This document shows, piece by piece, positions 24,101-35,344 of a stretch of DNA of 64,000 nucleotides. Numbering within the stretch: position 1 is the first letter of the stretch; each line of letters starts with the position of its first letter. The stretch spans positions 5,975 to 69,974 of the forward strand of contig MNCI01006558.1 in the NCBI GenBank assembly GCA_015680685.1. The letters run 5' to 3'. Made by a program: the position numbers and the translations under genes. The DNA is from Gnetum montanum. Taxonomy: Eukaryota; Streptophyta; Gnetopsida; Gnetales; Gnetaceae. The notes beneath the pieces are model-generated. The model worked only from the letters and a program-made list of their open reading frames with translations. It made no database searches and was not told where the DNA came from.

Positions 24101-24480
24101 AGTTTGACTATTATCTTTTGTCTTAATCATCTGTTAAACATGAAGAAAATAACAAATATATGGTGTTTATCTATTACATGTTAAAAATACATTTTGCAGC
24201 ATTTTCGTTTTACAAAATACTAGTTGCTTGACTCTCGTCAATACAAATGTACACTTTGGTGCCAGTTATTGGCTGTACTTTTTCCCGATTTGTACTGGGC
24301 ATACTGTGTTTAACATTTATATATGACTGTTATGTGCAGAGAGAAGTTAAGAGACTTGCATTTAGTTTGAGTGACTACCTAGATGATGTGGAGTACCTTT
24401 ACCCTGAAGAATATGAGAAAATAATGACTAATATGTCAAAGTACAGGAAGCTTAAATCTACAAAAGAGCCATGGATGTGA
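18167..24480 (+). CDS. TIC56: TIC56, 56-kDa subunit of the chloroplast inner-envelope import complex (five exons)
   Basis: Exons are 18167-18965, 19794-19994, 20334-20616, 23224-23386 and 24340-24480. All introns are GT-AG and phases join cleanly, giving 1587 nt and 528 residues, about the size of Arabidopsis TIC56. The family acts at the chloroplast inner envelope in the 1-MDa TIC complex with Tic214, Tic100 and Tic20, and mutants also affect plastid ribosome assembly. The N-terminus is Ser-rich, then comes an acidic Glu/Gln run (residues 79-95) and a conserved region (EWENKFCPDYRQS). A GYF-type domain follows at about residues 268-320, with WYYKDRLGRTRGPM and DEMDEWAPI. Then come IPPWVPLKGHEKK, WPGESIPSHALFLWASG, YVPYLRPSE and a C-terminal DDVEYLYPEEYEK. 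No membrane segment is seen. No stop or frameshift was found, so I judge it functional. Confidence 0.95.
18401..18452 (+). repeat. In-frame GAACAA/GAAGAA microsatellite in TIC56 exon 1
   Basis: Alternating GAACAA hexamers pass into GAAGAA and encode the (EQ)n/En run at residues 79-95. The period of six keeps the frame, so length variation would change the acidic linker without breaking the protein. Confidence 0.85.
21767..22036 (+). repeat. 135-bp tandem duplication inside TIC56 intron 3
   Basis: The block starting CCACCAAT at 21767 recurs at 21902 with about one change per ten bases. The period is a multiple of three, and one frame (21680-22072) is open across both copies, giving repeated SLSHSSLG and MITSLSWS strings. 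I see no splice sites or homology that would make it an exon. Confidence 0.85.
22672..22830 (+). mobile_element. tRNA-derived SINE in TIC56 intron 3
   Basis: The start looks like a tRNA gene. An A box TAGTCTAGTGG (22681-22691) fits TRGYNNARNGG exactly, and a B box TGTTCAATTCT (22725-22735) fits GGTTCRANNCC with two changes. The tRNA-like head includes a CTGGGAGCCCCCAG hairpin and is followed by about 90 unrelated bases ending near GGGGTCTCAGTGG. No poly-A tail or clear target duplication is visible, so the ends are approximate. It is on the same strand as the gene. Confidence 0.7.
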
Positions 24481-25203
24481 GCAGTTGCTCTGTTTCTGTA
24501 TGTTTGAGAACCAGCATTAAAAAGTTCAGCTGCATGTCTTATTGCTTCATCGCTGATAACAAGCTATAAAAAATGATGATCTTTGTGGATGTTAGGAAGA
24601 TTTCCATACAATTAAACAATTCTTTGAATGTGTATTTTTGAAGATATGAATTATTCTTACTTTTCTGTAAAATTATTGTTGCCAATAGATATGCTAATGC
24701 CAAGGATGTGGAAAGTACTTGTTTGTGTGCATAGCATGTCCTTTTCAGACTGTAGGACATGGCATGCAATTTGAAAGATACAAGGGCATTCTCCATTGCC
24801 TTTAAGCATACACAAACATCGACTGTTTATCAAGTCAGTCTGCAGTTGCATCTTTTGCAATTCTAGAGTTCTGCCATCACGTTTTAGCCTATGGCCTTAT
24901 GCATGACGTTGCATTCTGAATTGCATTGTTAACATTTTCATATTTATAATCCCAAGTCTGTTATCTTATTGTAGGTCATCTATTCTGTTGGCTGCCTTTA
25001 TAATGTAGTTATTATAACTTGTTCTATATTCAAACTTGTTATGCTTCAACACAACATATTTATATTATAACTGTGGTTTACAAGTTACCCTTTGCCTTTA
25101 GGTTAGCCTGTACTGAATCCCCCTCGAACTTAGTTGAACACAAACTTGTATTTATATCAAATAAAAGACTTCAGAGGTAACTAATTAGCTGAACATGACC
25201 TTC
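24481..25203 (+). other. 3' UTR and downstream flank of TIC56
   Basis: AT-rich sequence follows the stop codon. No further gene is visible. The short minus-strand frames within it show no family motif. The polyadenylation site cannot be fixed. Confidence 0.5.
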
Positions 25204-25560
25204 ATATGTACAAACTATCCTGTGGTGTCTCGAAATGATTGTTCCATTAACCGTTCAAAATTAGTGTTTAATCTAGGAAGGAATCCCCTTATATGTACAA
25301 ACTATCCTGTCTGTTCTCAAAGTGATTGTTCCGTTAACTGATCAAAATTAGTGTTTAATCTAGGAAGGAATCTCCTTATATGTACAAATTATCCTTTGTG
25401 TTCTCGTAATAATTGTTCTCTCACCTGATCAAAATCAATCAGTGATTAATATAGGAAGGAATTCATATATATGTACAAACTATCCTCTATGTCTTTCGTG
25501 TTCTTGTAATGATTGTTCTCTGACCTGATCAAAATCAGTGATTAATCTAGGAAGGAATCC
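25204..25560. repeat. Four-copy minisatellite of 87-91 bp downstream of TIC56
   Basis: Units start at 25204, 25291, 25378 and 25469 with ATATGTACAAA(C/T)TATCCT. They share GATTGTTC, CTGATCAAAAT and CTAGGAAGGAAT. Copies 1 and 2 are most alike, and copies 3 and 4 share a different middle (GTTCTCGTAAT/GTTCTTGTAAT), which suggests stepwise duplication. Confidence 0.9.
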
Positions 25561-25566
25561 TGTTTC

Positions 25567-25716
25567 TATAGAGAAAACAAAGTTTGCATATGGAGACTGT
25601 GTTAGTTTGATAATTACATTTTGCAACCAAATTGTCAAGTACTATAGAGAAAACAAAGTTTGCTTATGGAGAGTTTTAGTTTGATTATTACATTTTGCAA
25701 CCAAATTGTCAAGTAA
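25567..25716. repeat. 76-bp direct duplication next to the minisatellite
   Basis: TATAGAGAAAACAAAGTTTG at 25567 recurs at 25643, and both copies end with GCAACCAAATTGTCAAGTA. They differ by a few bases and a small indel. Confidence 0.9.
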
Positions 25717-27475
25717 TCACCAAGTGTGAGTTTTATCTTTGAAACAAGTTTATGAGAGAGAAGTCGTCAAATGTGGTAACTATGCTCATACTGCTTTCTT
25801 ACTTTCCTCAAGGTAGTAGAAATGAAATTGTTTAGTAATAGATCCTGAGGGCCCGTAGATGTAATAAAAAGTATTTCAGCTTTAATTTTAAAATTTGGGC
25901 TTCAAATTATCAGTCATGAAATGTGCAACTTATAAAAAAATAGAAATGAATCAATTCACTTAATATCTAACAAGACAATTATCATTCCTTTATAATCTTG
26001 GTGTCCTTATCTCTGATTTCCTATAGCTAGCTGACTACTTGACAGCATAGTTGTTAAACTTCTATTTTATTGTGCCCCAAGGTATCATTTCCAATTTTTA
26101 TTGGAGGTATCATATAATTTTATTGTACTGCAAAGTAATATTTCCAAGAGGTATTGCATCCAACAAGAAAAATATGGAAAAAAATTGAAAATGATAAAAA
26201 AAAATTGCAAATGAACAAGGTAAATGATGAAAAAGAGATGATGATAATCATGCAATTAACAATAAATAAAGAAATGCTACCATTATTTTACGATGTTCAC
26301 CAGGTTAACCACCTCATGGATGAGTTCTGTTCATTGGGACCCAAAGGCCACACCATGCGTGCGTACCAGATTCCTCTCTTATTTTCGTGTTTATTTCAAC
26401 TGGACATCAAACAAGAGGACACCCTAATCGAATCGTAATGATAACTGCTTTAACTACGGATCTGAAAGAAATGCATGAAGAGGCGGATAGATTCTCCGTC
26501 CCGATGGTTTGGAAATTATCTGCGGTGATTCTAAAATTACTCGCGGTGATTCTAAAATTACTCACGGAAATTTCTGTGATTAGATTGTTTTGAAACAGTT
26601 TTTCTGTTATGACGTGTTGACATTTGCCGTGAAGCAAAAGATTTTGTGCAATATGAATTTTATTTTAAACAGCGTACAAGTTCATTTCATTGTAGCTAGA
26701 ATCCTTAATTGTACTTTTATGACATACTAGCAGTTCCTCAAGTTCTTGCAACCTCACCCCGTCTAACTAAAGATAGAATTCATCCTCCTTCCATATCCAC
26801 GGCTACCTACTAAATTATGATTGATCCACACTTAACTTTAACCATCACAAACACGGTTCTAGAGCCGAAGTTTTCTTTTAATCGGTGTGTTTACTGTGTT
26901 TTTTAAATGCAAGCCATCGTATTTTCTATTCGTATTTTTTTGACTTTTTAATTTATTTCCTTCCGAGATTCTATTGTTTTATACGAAAATGAGATGAATA
27001 TTTTTTTCGTTAATTCATTTTTAGCTTATGCTTAGAGCTAACGTGTTAACGTCCACGATAATTAAGTATTTTAGTTATTAATTTTTAAGACACTCATCTA
27101 TGGAAGGTTCTTTGGAAGGTTGTGGGCCTAATACCTATCTTCACTTAAATACGGTTAAGGTTAGACACTTATAGACAATGAGGTCACATCTACCTTTACA
27201 TAAGTGGGATCATAGCATACTTTTTGCTTAGTGATGGCCAATCACATGAGCAAAAAAATGAGCTGTAATGACCATCATAGTTTGGATGTGATGATGGTGG
27301 CACTTCATAGTAGATTCAAGAGTTGGGGTAAAACCATAGCTTATCTTGAGCTACAGCCATAGTTTAGCTTGTACGGTGTCATTGTTGTGGGCTCAACACC
27401 TATGTTATTTTTTTCTTAAAAAATATATTATTTTTATTTAATTTAGTTTCTAAGATTGAAATTTTTGCATTTGTA
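25717..27475. other. Intergenic DNA without a recognised gene
   Basis: AT-rich sequence between the TIC56 flank and a peroxidase pseudogene. A 21-base tandem pair (GCGGTGATTCTAAAATTACT) lies near 26521-26562. Frames such as 26154-26438 are lysine-rich and show no known motif. Confidence 0.5.
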
Positions 27476-28248
27476 TGTGAGTCATGTGATGCATCCATAT
27501 TGTTGGACAACACGACAACGATGACGTCAAAGAAAGTAGACAAACACAACTTTGGAATGAGGAACTTCAAATACATAGAAGTCATGAAGGTTGCGCTAGA
27601 GGTCGAGTGCCCAGAGGTCATCTCATGTGCGGATATTGTAGCTTTAGCGGCCTACGAGGGGGTCATAATGCTAGGTGGGCCCACCATTGTCCTTAGGATG
27701 GGCCGTTACGATAGCTTGGCACCTTCGAGCCTTGCCAATGTGGTAGACCAAGTCTCACTCCACAACACCAACGTGGATGTTGTGTTGACATGCCTTGTTG
27801 ACATGGGCATCAATGCGAAGGTCGCCATGGCACTCCTTGGGGCCCACTCCATCAACAGGACCCACTACAAGAATCTAGTTAGCAGGCTCTACCCCACTGT
27901 GGGCCCCACCCTGGATGCCACGTATGCAAAGTATCTGAAGGGTCGCTACTTGTCACCTGTCACCATATCCTGATTCGGAGGCCATGGTTTATGCATGAAA
28001 TGACAAAGCCACATTGGTGAAATTGGATAATAGTTATTATAATAATCTTATTTGCGTAAGGGAATTTTGCTTGTGGACTAGGGTCTTATGGAACACCATG
28101 TGACCCAGCACTATGTGCTTGGTATGGCCCATGATATGGCTACTTTCTACAGTAGTTTTCCAAAGGCCTTGTTCTACTTTCGAAGCATAATTCTCTTTCT
28201 TTTGAGAATGGGAATATCAGGAAAGCCTACTGCATCCTCAATGCCTAA
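27476..28248 (+). pseudogene. Class III peroxidase pseudogene (peroxidase 21-like), lacking its first exon
   Basis: The translation begins at a degenerate CDASILLDNTTT and continues through CPEVISCADIVALAA, GGPTIVLRMGRYDS and GAHSINRTH (proximal haem-ligand histidine kept) to SRLYPTVGPTLDATYAKYLK. A 157-codon frame is open to a stop at 27971-27973. Shifted frames then continue with KLDNSYYNNL, LMEHHVTQHYVLGMA and NGNIRKAYCILNA, ending at TAA 28246-28248. The RLYPTxxPTLD string recalls the peroxidase 21 group of secreted plant peroxidases. The exon carrying the distal catalytic histidine is missing, at least three frame changes are present, and no introns interrupt the remaining parts. The last exon forms the first unit of the downstream array. 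Confidence 0.85.
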
Positions 28249-28868
28249 GTGTTTCCAAATTTCCCCATTAATGCGTTAGTGAATTCCATGATTAAAATAA
28301 ATAAAGCAATAAATTGGTAAAAGCAAGTTTTATAAATTGGGGATAAGCAGCTTTGCAAGAGTTGTCTTTACTGTGTAAAGAAGTTGTAGAATAAGATGTA
28401 GATTGTCTGTGTGTGTCTTGCACTCACAAATGTTGGATTATCAGGCATGGAGGTGCTATTTGCATGATTGCTACTTGTAAAAGATATTTTTATTTATTGT
28501 TTGTGTGATGTATTTCTTGCATGTACTATGCCCTCTCTTAGAAAAAAATATATTGTTTTTCCTATTCAAAAGGATATGCTTTGGTACCATGTTTGGTGAC
28601 TTCCTATGGAATATATATGGTCATTTTTTGCAAAGGCCAAAAGGTATGTACCACACATTTTAGATTCTCTACTATTTCATAAGAATTAAATAATTTCTTT
28701 TACCTAATCATGAAAAAAATTATCCTAATCATTGCATCAAGTGAACTCATGCCTTGAGAGATTGATGGCAAAAAGGGAATGGCTAGACTTAGATGATAAT
28801 TACATTAACAATATATTTACTATATATCTCTATATTTTGGCCACTCATCATAGCAGGTCTATATTAAG

Positions 28869-29340
28869 GGCTTGTGCTTAATTCATATTTATTTGGCATT
28901 ATTATGAATGAATTAATAAAAGAAATACAAGGCAAAATCCTTTAGTGTATACTATTTGCAGATGATATTGTGTTGATGGATATAGTTGAAAATATTGCTT
29001 AAAAATTAGTAGAAGTAGGATAGAATATATAGAACACAATTTTAATAACAACATAAATAGTGGTGAAATAGAAGTGACTCCAGACAAGTTAGTGGTGTTT
29101 TATGTAATAAAAGAATAACAATAAAACTGAAGGAATTTTATAAGACAATAATAGAACCTGCTATCCTATATGGTGCTGAATGTTAAGCATTACAAAAGAG
29201 TCATGAATAATAAATTAGTGTGGCAAAAATGCGAATGCTTAAATGAATGTTGAATGTTATAAAAGAGGTAAATTACATAATACAAACATTAAAGGAAGAC
29301 TTGAACTGGCTATGCCACATCCTCATTTCCAAATAGGGTT
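28869..29340 (+). mobile_element. RTE-type LINE fragment, array unit 1
   Basis: The translation shows SYLFGIIMNELIKEIQG and LFADDIVLMD, the reverse transcriptase motif with FADD, then FYKTIIEPAILYGAEC, VAKMRMLK and a terminal EDLNWLCHIL. This order is that of the 3' half of plant RTE-clade LINE reverse transcriptases. Stops interrupt it several times, and no endonuclease part is present. Confidence 0.85.
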
Positions 29341-30136
29341 GTTTTATAATAAAGATGATGTTACTTCATAACAAATGATATAATCATTATAATAAAACCC
29401 AAAAGGTACATTGTAATAATGGGCATGTCTCTTGAGATAATCTTTGGGGGTTTGATTTGAAGTATTTATACTCTGTGATAAAGTAAATTTTTCTTTGGCT
29501 ACGATATCGTAGCACAAGTTATGACATCGTAGATTTGATATCATGGGATGCATGCTAGCTTATAAATACAACACTTAGGTGCACGCATCCACATAAATTT
29601 TTGTCTCGTAATGATGAGTGGTGAATACCCCTACGCTCAACCATATGAATCACTAAGTGTTCACGCACGATATGGTTGAATTCAGTGGACCCTTTGTCTT
29701 CTAGTACTAATGAAGCATTAGTTGGTTCTGTTGATGTAGCCCCTTTTGAGGTAGCTGCTTCAAGGCAGCCACTTTGATGTAGTTGCCTCAACGCAATTGC
29801 CTCGATGCAACTACCTCCACATAGGAGCCTCGACGAAGTTATTAGTGAGAGAGAATCTTATGGTCACTATTGTTTGTTGATTCTCCTCTTTTAAATTGTA
29901 GTGAAGGATTGATTCGCCTATGTTAGCGGATGATAAAATCCTACTGGTCTCTTTTCAGTATGTTTTTATAGCTAAAAGTGAATTTTTAAGACACCAACAA
30001 AATAGTATTTTCCAATGTATTTAACTTACCATAAATTAAGTGTATAAACAATCTTGTATTTAGTGAAAGATAACATATTCTTCCTCAACTTTGGAGAGGA
30101 GGCAAGTTGTGAATTTTATTTTTTATTTTTTCACAG

Positions 30137-30389
30137 GTTTGTTTTAACCATGCCCATGAAATTGGATAATAGTTATTATAATAATCTTATTTGGTGCCTG
30201 GGAGTTTTTCTTGTGGACTAGGGTCTTATGGAGCATCATGTGACCCAGCCTTATGTGCTTGGTATGGACCAGGATAATGACTACTTTCTACAATAGTTTT
30301 CCAGAGGCCTTGTTCTGCTTTTGAAGGATAATCCTCTTTCTTTTGAGAACGGGAATATTAGGAAATTCTGTCGCATCCTCAATGCGTAA
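30137..30389 (+). pseudogene. Peroxidase last-exon copy, array unit 2
   Basis: The sequence encodes KLDNSYYNNLI, HHVTQPYVLGM, DNDYFLQ, FSRGLVLL and ENGNIRKFCRILNA before TAA (30387-30389), the C-terminal signature of class III peroxidases including the last conserved cysteine. It is preceded by a T-rich tract and TTCACAG, which looks like a real 3' splice site. An in-frame stop (VD-stop-GLM) and a frame change near the start disable it. It is the best-kept of the five copies. Confidence 0.85.
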
Positions 30390-31524
30390 GAGTTTCCAAA
30401 TTTCCCAATTAATGCATAAGTGAATTTAACGATTAAAATAAAAAAAGCAATAAATTTGTAAAACTAAGTTTTATAAAATGGGGGATAGGTAGCTTTACGA
30501 GAGTTATCTTTAATGTGTAAAGAAGTTGCAAAATAAGATGTAGATTGTGTGTGTCCTGCATGCACAAATGTTGAATTATCAAGCATGTGGTGCTATTTGC
30601 ATAATTGCTACCTTTAAAAAGATATGTTTATTTATTGTTTGTGTGATGTATTTGTCACATGTACTTTGCCATCTTTAGAAAAAAATATATTGTTTTTCCT
30701 ATTCAAAAGGATATAATTTGGTACCATGTTTGGTGACTCCCTATGGAATATATATGGTCATTTTAGATACTCTACTACTTCATAAGAATTAAATATTTTC
30801 TTTTACCTAGTTATGAAAAAAATTATCCTAATCACTACATCGAGAGAACTCATGCATTGAGAGATTAATGGCAGAAAGAGAATTTTTCTTTGGCTACGAT
30901 ATCATAGCAAAAGTCACGACATCGTAGATATGATATCACAGGATGTGTGCCAACCTATAAATATAGCACTTAAGTGCATGGATCCACATAAATTTTCATC
31001 TCATAGTGATGAGTGGCAAATACCCCTACACTCAACCATACGAATCAATAAGCATTCATGCATGATCTAGTTGAATTCCGTGGACTGCTTGTCTTCTAGT
31101 ACTGATGAAACATCAGTTGGTTGTGTTGATGTAGCTCCTTCAATGCAACCGCTTCGAGGCAAATGCTTTTAGGCAATCTCTTTGATGTAGGTGCCTCAAT
31201 GCAACCACCTCAATGCAGGTGACTCAACAAGGTTATTAGCAAGCGAGAATCTTATGATCACTACTATTTCCTAGTTTTCCTCTTTCAAATTGTAGTGAAA
31301 GATTAATTCATCTATGTTAGCGAATGATAAAATCCTACTGGTCCTCTTTTTGGTATGTTCTTATAGCTAAAAGTGAATTTCTAGGACACCAACAAAATAG
31401 CATTTGCTAGTGTATTTAACTTACCATAAACTATGTGTATAAAAAATCTCATATTTAGCATAAGATAACATATTCTTCTTCAAATTTGAAGAGAAGGTAG
31501 GTTCCAAATTTTATTTTTTACGAG

Positions 31525-31776
31525 GATGTTTGAACCACACCCATGAAATTGGATAATAGCTATTATAATAATCTTATTCGACGCAAGGGACTTTTGTTTG
31601 TGGACCAGGGTCTTATGGAGCACCATGTGACCTAGCCCTATGTGCTTGGTATGGACCAAGATAATGGCTACTTTCTATAGTAGTTTTCCAGAGGCCTTGT
31701 TCTACTTTCGAAGCATAATCCTCTTTCTTATGAGAATGGGAATATCAAGAAATCCTATGGCATCCTCAATGCCTAA
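31525..31776 (+). pseudogene. Peroxidase last-exon copy, array unit 3
   Basis: It has the same exon as unit 2, with KLDNSYYNNLI, LVDQGLMEHHVT and a terminal ILNA before TAA. Here the first stop is repaired (GACCAGGG) but others are present (CCTAGCC, TATAGTAG). The upstream acceptor reads ACGAG instead of ACAG. Confidence 0.8.
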
Positions 31777-32971
31777 CAGTTTCCAAATTTTCCCATTAAT
31801 GCATCAATGAATTTGATGATTAAAATAAAAAAAGTAGTAAATTGGCAAAAGAAAGTTTTATAAAATTGGGGACAAGCAGCTTTGCAAGAGTTTTCCTTAT
31901 TATGTTAAGAAGTTGCTAAATAAGATGTAGATTGTGTGTGTGTCCTGCATGCACAAATGTTGGATTATCAATCATGGAGTTGCTATTTGCATGATTGCTA
32001 CTTGTAAAAGATATTTTCATTTATTGTTTGTGTGATGTATTCATTGCATGTGCTATGCCCTCTTTTTAGAAAAAAAATATATTGTTTTTCCTATTCAAAA
32101 GGATATGCTTTGGTACCATGTTTTGTGACTTGCTATGGAATATATATGGTCATTTTCTGCAAAGGCCGAAACATGTGCATGACACATTTTAGATACTCTA
32201 CTACTTCATAAAAATTAAATATTTTCTTTTACCTAGTTATGAAAAAAATTATTCTAATCACTACATCAAGAGAACTCATGCCTTGAGAGATTAATGGAAA
32301 AAAGAGAAAATTTTTCTTTGGCTACGATATCATAGCAAAAGTCATGACATCATAGATATGATATCACGGGATGTGTGCTAGCCTAAAAATACAACACTTA
32401 GGCACACAGATCCACATAACTTTTCATCTCATCATACCCCAACGCTTAACCATACAAATCACTAAGTGTTCATGTACGATGTAGTTGAATTTCACAGACC
32501 CTTTGTCTTTCGGTACTGATGAAGCATCAGTTGGTTATTTTGATGTAGCCCCTTTGATGCAGTCACTTTGACATAGCCCCTTTAATGCAGCTGCTTCGAG
32601 GTAACTGCTTTGACGCAACTACCTCAACAGAACAACCTCGATGCAACCACCTTAATGCAAGTGCCTCGACGAAGTTATCAAAGAGCAAGAATTTTATGGT
32701 CACTACTGTTTCCTAGTTTTCATCTTTTAAATTGCAACAAAAGATTGATTTGACTATGTTAGCGAATGATAAAACCCTACTGGTCTCTTTTTTGTATGTT
32801 CTTATAACTAAAAGTGAATTTTTAGGACACCAACAAAATAGTATTTGCTAGTGTCTTTAACTTATCGTAAATTGAGTGTATAAACAATCTTGTATTTAGC
32901 AAAAGATAACATATTCTCCCTCAAATTTGGAGAGGAGGCAAGTTCTAAATTTTATTTTTTATTTTTTACAG

Positions 32972-33224
32972 GGATGTTTGAACCACTCCCATGAAATTGG
33001 ATAATAGTTATTTTAATAATCTTATTCTGCGCAAGGGACTTTTGCTTGTGGACCAGGTTCTTATGGAGCACCATGTGAGCTAGCCCTATGTGCTTGGTAT
33101 GGCCTAGGATAATGACTACTTTCTGCACTAGTTTTCTAGAGGCCTTGTTATGCTTTTGGAGCATAATCCTCTTTCTTATGAGAATGGGAATATCAAGAAA
33201 TCCTGCCGCATCCTCAATGCTTAA
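32972..33224 (+). pseudogene. Peroxidase last-exon copy, array unit 4
   Basis: The exon shows KLDNSYF-like and LLLVDQVLMEHHV strings and ends NGNIKKSCRILNA and TAA, keeping the last cysteine. An intact ATTTTTTACAG precedes it. Stops in the middle (CTAGCC, CTAGTT) make it a pseudogene. Confidence 0.85.
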
Positions 33225-33849
33225 GCATTTCCAAATTTCCCCATCAATGCATCAGTGAATTTGATGATTAAAATAAAAAAAAATCTATAAATCGGTAAAA
33301 GCAAGTTTTATAAAATTGGATATAGGTAGCTTTTCAAGAGTTATCTTTATTGTGTAAAGAAGTTGCTAAATAAGATGTAGACTGTCTATGTGTTCTGCAC
33401 ACACACACAAATGTTGGATTATTAGGCATGGAGGTGCTATTTGCATGATTACTACTTGTAAAAGATATTTTTATTTATTGTTTGTATGATGTATCTGTTG
33501 ATGTACTATGCCCTCTTTTAGAAAAAAATATATGGTTTTTCCTATTCAAAAGGATATGGTTTGGTACCATGTTTCGTGACTTGCTATGGAATATATATGG
33601 TCATTTTCTACGAAGGCCAAAAGGTATGCACCACACATTTTAGATACTCTACTACTTCATAAGAATTAAATATTTTCTTTTACCTAGTTGTGAAAAAAAT
33701 TATCCTAATCACTGCATCGAGAGAACTCATGCCTTGAGAGATTAATGGCAAAAAGAGAATGGCCAGACTTAGATGATAATTCCATTAGCACTATATTTGT
33801 TATATATATCTATATTTTGGCCATATTTCTTATCATGGCATGTCTATAT

Positions 33850-34320
33850 TAAAGGCTTGTGCTTAGTTCATATTTATTTGGCATTATTGTGAATGAATTA
33901 ATAAAAGAAATATAATATGAAATCCTTTAGTATATACTATTTGTAGATGATACTGTGTTGGTAAATATAGTTGAAAATATTGCTTAAAAATTTGTAGTAG
34001 GATAGAATATATAGAATACAATTTTAATAAAAACATAAATAGTGGTGAAATAGAAGTGACACTTTAGACAAGCTAGTTGTGTTTTTTGTGATAAAAGAAT
34101 AGCAATAAAATTGAAGGAATTTTATAAGACAAAAATTGGAGCTACTATCCTATATGGTGTTGAATGTTAAGCATTACAAAAGAGTCATGAACAATAAACA
34201 AGTGTGGCAAAAATGCAAATGCTTAAATGAATGTTGAATGTTATAAAAGAAATAAATTACATAATACAAACATTAGAGGAAGACTTGGACTAGCTAGGCC
34301 ACGTCCTCATTTCCGAATAG
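33850..34320 (+). mobile_element. RTE-type LINE fragment, array unit 4
   Basis: This is the same fragment as in unit 1, at the same place in the unit. The active-site string is altered to LFVDDTVLV. The AILYGVEC and VAKMQMLK parts are readable between stops. Confidence 0.85.
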
Positions 34321-35123
34321 GATTGTTTCATAATAAAGATGGTGTTAATTCATAACAACTGATATAATTATTATAATAAGACCCAAAAGGATACATTGTA
34401 ATAATGGGCATGTCTCTTGAGATAATATTTGGTGGTTTGACTTGAAGTATTTATACTCTGTGATAAAGTAAATTTTTCTTTGGCTATGATATCATAGCAC
34501 AAGTTACAACATTGTAGATCTGATATCACAGGATGCATGCCAACCTATATATATAGCACTTAGGTGCATGGATCCACATAAGTTTTCTTCTCATAGTGAT
34601 GAGCGATGAATACCTCTATGCTCAATCATACGAATCACGAAGCATTCACCCATGATTTGGTCGAGTTCCATGGATCCTTTGTCTTCTAGTATTGATGAAG
34701 CATTAGTTGGTTGTGTCAATATAGCCCCTTCAAGGTAGTTGCTTTGACATAGCTACCTCAATGCAATCACCTCAATGCAAGTGCCTTGATGTAGTCGCCT
34801 TGATGTAGGTGCCTCGACAAAGTTATCAGTGAGCAAGAATCTTATGGTCACTACTATTTCCTAATTTTTTGCTTTTAAATTGCATTGAAAGACCAATTCG
34901 ACTATTTTAGCAAATGATAAAACCCTACTGGTCTCTTTTTGGTATGTTCTTATAGTTAAAAATGAATTTCTAGGACACTAACCAAATAGTATTTGCTAGT
35001 GTATTAGACTTACCATAAAGTGTATACAAAAATATTATATTTAGTGGAAGATAATATATTCTCCCTTGACTTTATAGAGGAGGTAGGTTCCGAATTTTAT
35101 GTTTTATATTTTACTTTTTTATG

Positions 35124-35344
35124 GGAATGTTTGAACCACACCCATGGAAATTGGATAACAATTATTATAATAATCTTATTTGGTGCAAGGGACTTTTGCT
35201 TGTGGATCAAGGTCTTATGGAGCATCATGTGACCTAGCCCTATGTGCTTGGTATGGCCTATGACAATAGCTACTTTCGGAGCATAATCCTCTTTCTTCTG
35301 AGAATGGGATTATTAGGAAATCCTACCACATCCTCAATGCCTAA
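35124..35344 (+). pseudogene. Peroxidase last-exon copy, array unit 5, with internal deletion
   Basis: It matches the other copies, but about 35 bases between GCTACTTTC and GGAGCATAATCC are missing, removing the FSRGLVL part. The acceptor-like AG is also lost (TTTTTTATGGGAATG). It ends with the CTCAATGCC-TAA shared by all units. Confidence 0.8.

Noticed and set aside
28088-28279. Short frame starting MEHHVT as an independent small gene
   Set aside because: It is the middle of the peroxidase last exon between two frameshifts.
32952-33164. Minus-strand 70-codon frame in array unit 4
   Set aside because: It is antisense to the peroxidase exon copy, and the other units do not keep it open.
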